Origin: Phycisphaerae bacterium
GTDB lineage: Bacteria > Planctomycetota > Phycisphaerae > Sedimentisphaerales > Anaerohalosphaeraceae
DNA: 8,861 nt
Assembly: GCA_007121565.1 (NCBI GenBank)
Contig: SKKI01000014.1
Span: forward strand, 1-8,861
Direction: 5' to 3'
Of the stretch, positions 6,942 to 8,861 are shown piece by piece. The notes below the pieces were generated by a model, which searched no databases, was not told where the DNA came from, and saw nothing but the letters and a program-made list of their open reading frames with translations. The first letter of the stretch is position 1; each line of letters opens with the position of its first letter. The translations under genes and the position numbers were made by a program.

Positions 6942-6952
6942 GGGCAGATGCT

Positions 6953-7312
6953 ATGCAAGATGGCGCTACCGTACGGGAAAAGAGTTATCATTTTGCGGTT
7001 CGCATTGTCAAGCTCTGCTTATGGCTCAAAGAAAAGCAGCACTATGAACTATCGGGTCAATTGATTCGCTCGGGGACCAGCATTGGCGCAAATGTGCAGG
7101 AAGCGGCAGCAAGTCACAGCCGAAAGGACTTTTTTTACAAAATGGCCCTGGCATCCAAAGAGGCAAGAGAAACGCACTATTGGATTCGATTGCTCAGAGA
7201 TTGTGACATCCTGACCGACAAACAGTCAACGTCTTTGCTTGATGAATGTGAAGAATTAATCAAAATGCTGACCAGCATCGTTAAAACAGGCAATTCAAAA
7301 ACTAAAAACTAA
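6953..7312 (+). CDS. Four-helix-bundle protein (23S rRNA intervening-sequence type)
   Basis: The 119-residue, mostly helical product matches the IVP/S23 four-helix-bundle family. Marks are KSYHFAVRIVKL near the N-terminus, the diagnostic LIRSGTSIGANVQEA at about 38-52, FFYKMALASKEARETHYWI at about 60-78, and a last helix to about residue 110. Family members are encoded inside intervening sequences of some 23S rRNA genes and as scattered single genes; the Avd protein of diversity-generating retroelements is a relative that binds nucleic acid. The molecular role here is unknown. AGGG at 6941-6944 is a modest ribosome binding site. The C-terminal tail NSKTKN is read out of the AAAAACT repeat, and the stop codon lies in it. 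Codon use and GC content are unlike lemA and htpX on either side, suggesting transfer. No reverse transcriptase or variable repeat is visible, so a retroelement role is not supported. Confidence 0.92.
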   Translation: MQDGATVREKSYHFAVRIVKLCLWLKEKQHYELSGQLIRSGTSIGANVQEAAASHSRKDFFYKMALASKEARETHYWIRLLRDCDILTDKQSTSLLDECEELIKMLTSIVKTGNSKTKN

Positions 7313-7338
7313 AAACTAAAAACTAAAAACTAAAAACT
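7297..7338 (+). repeat. Six tandem AAAAACT heptamers (right arm)
   Basis: Six perfect head-to-tail copies of AAAAACT occupy 7297-7338. They are followed by CA and then the segment 7341-7354, which is complementary to the left arm. The stop of the four-helix-bundle gene is within the second and third copies. Such arrays can gain or lose units by slippage; a change after the stop would alter only the distance to the htpX start. Confidence 0.95.
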
Positions 7339-7340
7339 CA

Positions 7341-7354
7341 TAACTCAAAACTAA
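7341..7354 (+). repeat. Right arm segment inversely repeated from the left arm
   Basis: AACTCAAAACTAA at 7342-7354 is the exact reverse complement of 6921-6933, and TAACTCAAAACT at 7341-7352 that of 6930-6941; only one of the two pairings can form at a time. The segment ends three bases before the htpX start codon and occupies the place where a Shine-Dalgarno sequence would be expected. Confidence 0.88.
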
Positions 7355-7357
7355 ACC

Positions 7358-8569
7358 ATGTGGGAACAAATACGCGTTAATAAGCGGAATTCGGTGATCT
7401 TGCTCGGGCTGATGGGCGTGGTGCTGTGCGGGCTGGGGTTTGTGCTGGGCTATGCCTTCGGCGGGACGGTCGATGCCGGGTGGATAGGCATTTTCATCGC
7501 TACGGTCATCTGGGTGGTGATGATGCTGGTCAGCCTATATGGCGGCGATCAGATTCTGCTGGCCTCCAGCCGGGCTACGCCGGTAACGGCCGAGGTGCAT
7601 CCGCAACTGTTTAACATCGTCGAAGAGATGACCATCGCGGCCAACCTGCCCAAGATGCCGAAGATCTACATCATCAACGACCCGGCCCCGAACGCCTTTG
7701 CCACCGGCCGCAATCCGGAACACGCCGCGGTGGCGGTCACCGCCGGCCTGCTGGGCAAGCTCAACCGCGACGAGCTGCAGGGCGTCATCGCCCACGAAAT
7801 CAGCCACATCCTGCACCGCGACATCCTGTATGTGACGGTGGCCGGGGTGATGCTGGGCGCGATTGTGCTGGTCAGCCAGGTATTTCTGCGCGGGATGTTT
7901 TACAGCTCGCTGGGCGGGCGGCGGTATTCCTCCCGTCGCGGCGGTGGCGGCGGCGGCGGCGCCCAGGCGATCATGATCGTGCTGGCGATTCTCGCGGCCA
8001 TCCTGGCCCCGCTGTTTGCCCAGCTTCTGTATTTCAGCCTGTCGCGCAAACGGGAGTATCTGGCCGATGCCGGGGCGGTGCGCCTGACCCGCTACCCCCA
8101 GGGCCTGGCCGGGGCACTGGAAAAAATCTCAGGCACCCACGTCGATATGGAAGCGGCCAACAAGGTCACCGCACCGATGTATATCTCCAACCCCTTCCGC
8201 GCCAAGCGGTCCATGAGCCTGTTCAGTACCCACCCACCGATCGAGGAGCGGGTCCGGGTGCTGCGCAATATGGCCCACGGGGCAAGCTATAAAGACTACA
8301 ACCAGGCCTTCGAGCAGGTGACCCATCGCGGCGGCGTCATCCCCAAGTCCGCCATCAAGCCCGACGACGCGGTCGGCCTGCGCCAAGGCGGCCGCCCGGA
8401 GCCGCCCCCCACACCCAAACACGCCCAGCGCGAGGTCGGCGATATTATGCGCAAAGTCGGCGGTTTTACCTTCGTGCCCTGCCCTTGCGGCCTGCGGCTC
8501 AAGTTCCCGCCCGATTTGAAGGTCAAAACCGTCCGCTGCCCCCGCTGCAAACGCGAGCACTCCGCCTAA
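7358..8569 (+). CDS. htpX: HtpX-type M48 membrane metalloprotease with a C-terminal zinc-ribbon tail
   Basis: This is a zinc-dependent membrane endopeptidase that acts on misfolded membrane proteins. The product is 403 residues, against about 290 for classic HtpX. Hydrophobic helices lie near 13-35, 41-62, 157-178 and 203-226. The zinc site is complete: His146, Glu147 and His150 in HEISH, and Glu233 in REYLAD. NAFATGRNP before the active site is typical. Seven glycines (195-201) form a loop between helices three and four. The extra C-terminal part (about 305-403) has a Pro-rich linker and two cysteine pairs, Cys375/Cys377 (CPC) and Cys394/Cys397 (CPRC), that look like a zinc ribbon. The ATG fits the family N-terminus, but no Shine-Dalgarno sequence precedes it; the bases upstream belong to the insert. 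It probably worked in one operon with lemA and the zf-TFIIB gene. Confidence 0.96.
   Translation: MWEQIRVNKRNSVILLGLMGVVLCGLGFVLGYAFGGTVDAGWIGIFIATVIWVVMMLVSLYGGDQILLASSRATPVTAEVHPQLFNIVEEMTIAANLPKMPKIYIINDPAPNAFATGRNPEHAAVAVTAGLLGKLNRDELQGVIAHEISHILHRDILYVTVAGVMLGAIVLVSQVFLRGMFYSSLGGRRYSSRRGGGGGGGAQAIMIVLAILAAILAPLFAQLLYFSLSRKREYLADAGAVRLTRYPQGLAGALEKISGTHVDMEAANKVTAPMYISNPFRAKRSMSLFSTHPPIEERVRVLRNMAHGASYKDYNQAFEQVTHRGGVIPKSAIKPDDAVGLRQGGRPEPPPTPKHAQREVGDIMRKVGGFTFVPCPCGLRLKFPPDLKVKTVRCPRCKREHSA
7940..7960 (+). repeat. In-frame GGN tract encoding seven glycines
   Basis: Seven consecutive glycine codons, mostly GGC, lie in htpX between the third and fourth membrane helices, after an Arg- and Ser-rich stretch. 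Loss or gain of whole codons would keep the frame and only change the length of a flexible loop. Confidence 0.85.
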
Positions 8570-8861
8570 TCGCCGGGCGGCACCGAAGGTGTGATATCCG
8601 TTAGCCGGAACAACGCCTTGGGTCTGCAGTACTGTGTCACAATCGATCGATATGCGACTTTCGCTTACGGCAAGCTCGGCGGTCTTCGGCTCGGTCAGTG
8701 TCTTATAAACCGGGAAAGGGTCCCACATTTCTGCCCGGCATTCGTTGAAACAGGATTTTTTGAGTCCAAAACCCTCACCAAACCTCTCGTTTTTTTCAGT
8801 TTATAGTGGAAATATGCGTACCTTTCGGGCATAATGTGCGCTTCTTTTACCCGATATTCGG
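8570..8861. other. Final stretch without a supported gene
   Basis: No convincing gene was seen in these 292 bases. Just past the htpX stop are two small inverted pairs, CCGCC/GGCGG (8562-8580) and CACC/GGTG (8581-8591), but no T tract follows, so I do not call a terminator. A palindrome ATCGATCGAT is at 8642-8651 and a run of seven T at 8790-8796. The minus strand is open from about 8800 back into htpX, and a plus-strand frame from GTG 8591 is also open; neither resembles a known protein or has a ribosome binding site I trust. Confidence 0.5.

Larger units (their letters stand above)
6911..7355 (+). mobile_element. IVS-like insert: four-helix-bundle gene between inverted low-complexity arms
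   Basis: The lemA-htpX neighbourhood is interrupted by about 445 bases holding one small gene between AT-rich arms. The left arm (6911-6941) contains three TTTTGAG copies. The right arm (7297-7354) contains six AAAAACT heptamers and then a segment complementary to the left arm. TTAGTTTTGAGTT (6921-6933) is the exact reverse complement of 7342-7354, and AGTTTTGAGTTA (6930-6941) of 7341-7352. Base composition shifts: the lines at 7021, 7141 and 7201 are about 48, 48 and 38 percent GC by hand count, against 68 percent for the line at 7741 in htpX. Arms plus a four-helix-bundle ORF is the layout of intervening sequences in 23S rRNA. No transposase and no target duplication were found, so mobility is inferred. 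Confidence 0.6.

Noticed and set aside
6356..6991. Minus-strand open frame of 211 residues antisense to lemA
   Set aside because: Its first part is translated repeat arm and the rest is the mirror of lemA.
6911..7355. CRISPR array or diversity-generating retroelement
   Set aside because: The heptamers have no spacers; there is no reverse transcriptase, template repeat or variable repeat, only a relative of the Avd fold.
8562..8591. Intrinsic terminator after htpX
   Set aside because: The inverted pairs are short and no run of T follows them.
8591..8806. Plus-strand open frame of 71 residues starting with GTG
   Set aside because: No ribosome binding site, no recognisable motif and composition unlike the neighbouring genes.

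Overview
The window is about 8.9 kb of dense, GC-rich bacterial chromosome. It has ten protein genes (one cut by the left edge), one tRNA gene, three good sigma-70-type promoters and one AT-rich insert. A full apolipoprotein N-acyltransferase plus three predicted lipoproteins point to a diderm with a lipoprotein-rich envelope. The set of HEAT-repeat lipoprotein, zf-TFIIB protein, LemA, HtpX-type protease and a 23S-IVS-type four-helix-bundle protein fits Planctomycetota (perhaps Phycisphaerae) or a related PVC lineage. That placement is an inference from gene content and composition, not proof.

Left block (1-3260, + strand): a tightly packed run of DNA methyltransferase (C-terminal part), lnt and a HEAT-repeat lipoprotein. 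Each gene overlaps the next by a few bases, so translational coupling is likely. Lnt adds the third acyl chain to lipoproteins, and its immediate neighbour is itself a predicted lipoprotein.

Middle block (3308-4550): tRNA-Pro(CGG) with its own consensus promoter, and a XerC/XerD-type tyrosine recombinase, both on the minus strand. The recombinase is divergent from a small lipoprotein gene that has its own consensus promoter and leader. That gene is followed by a META-domain (HslJ-like) lipoprotein.

Right block (5734-8569, + strand): a consensus promoter leads into zf-TFIIB protein, lemA, an inserted four-helix-bundle gene and htpX. The zf-TFIIB, lemA and M48 genes look like one membrane protein quality-control operon. 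The four-helix-bundle gene between lemA and htpX is lower in GC and bounded by low-complexity arms. The left arm is built on TTTTGAG; the right arm has six tandem AAAAACT heptamers and then a segment inversely complementary to the left arm. The layout resembles a 23S rRNA intervening sequence (arms plus a four-helix-bundle ORF), but here it lies in a protein-coding operon. Its right arm ends 3 nt before the htpX start codon and leaves htpX without a Shine-Dalgarno sequence. This is the most interesting signal in the window.

The last 292 bases (8570-8861) hold no gene I can support.
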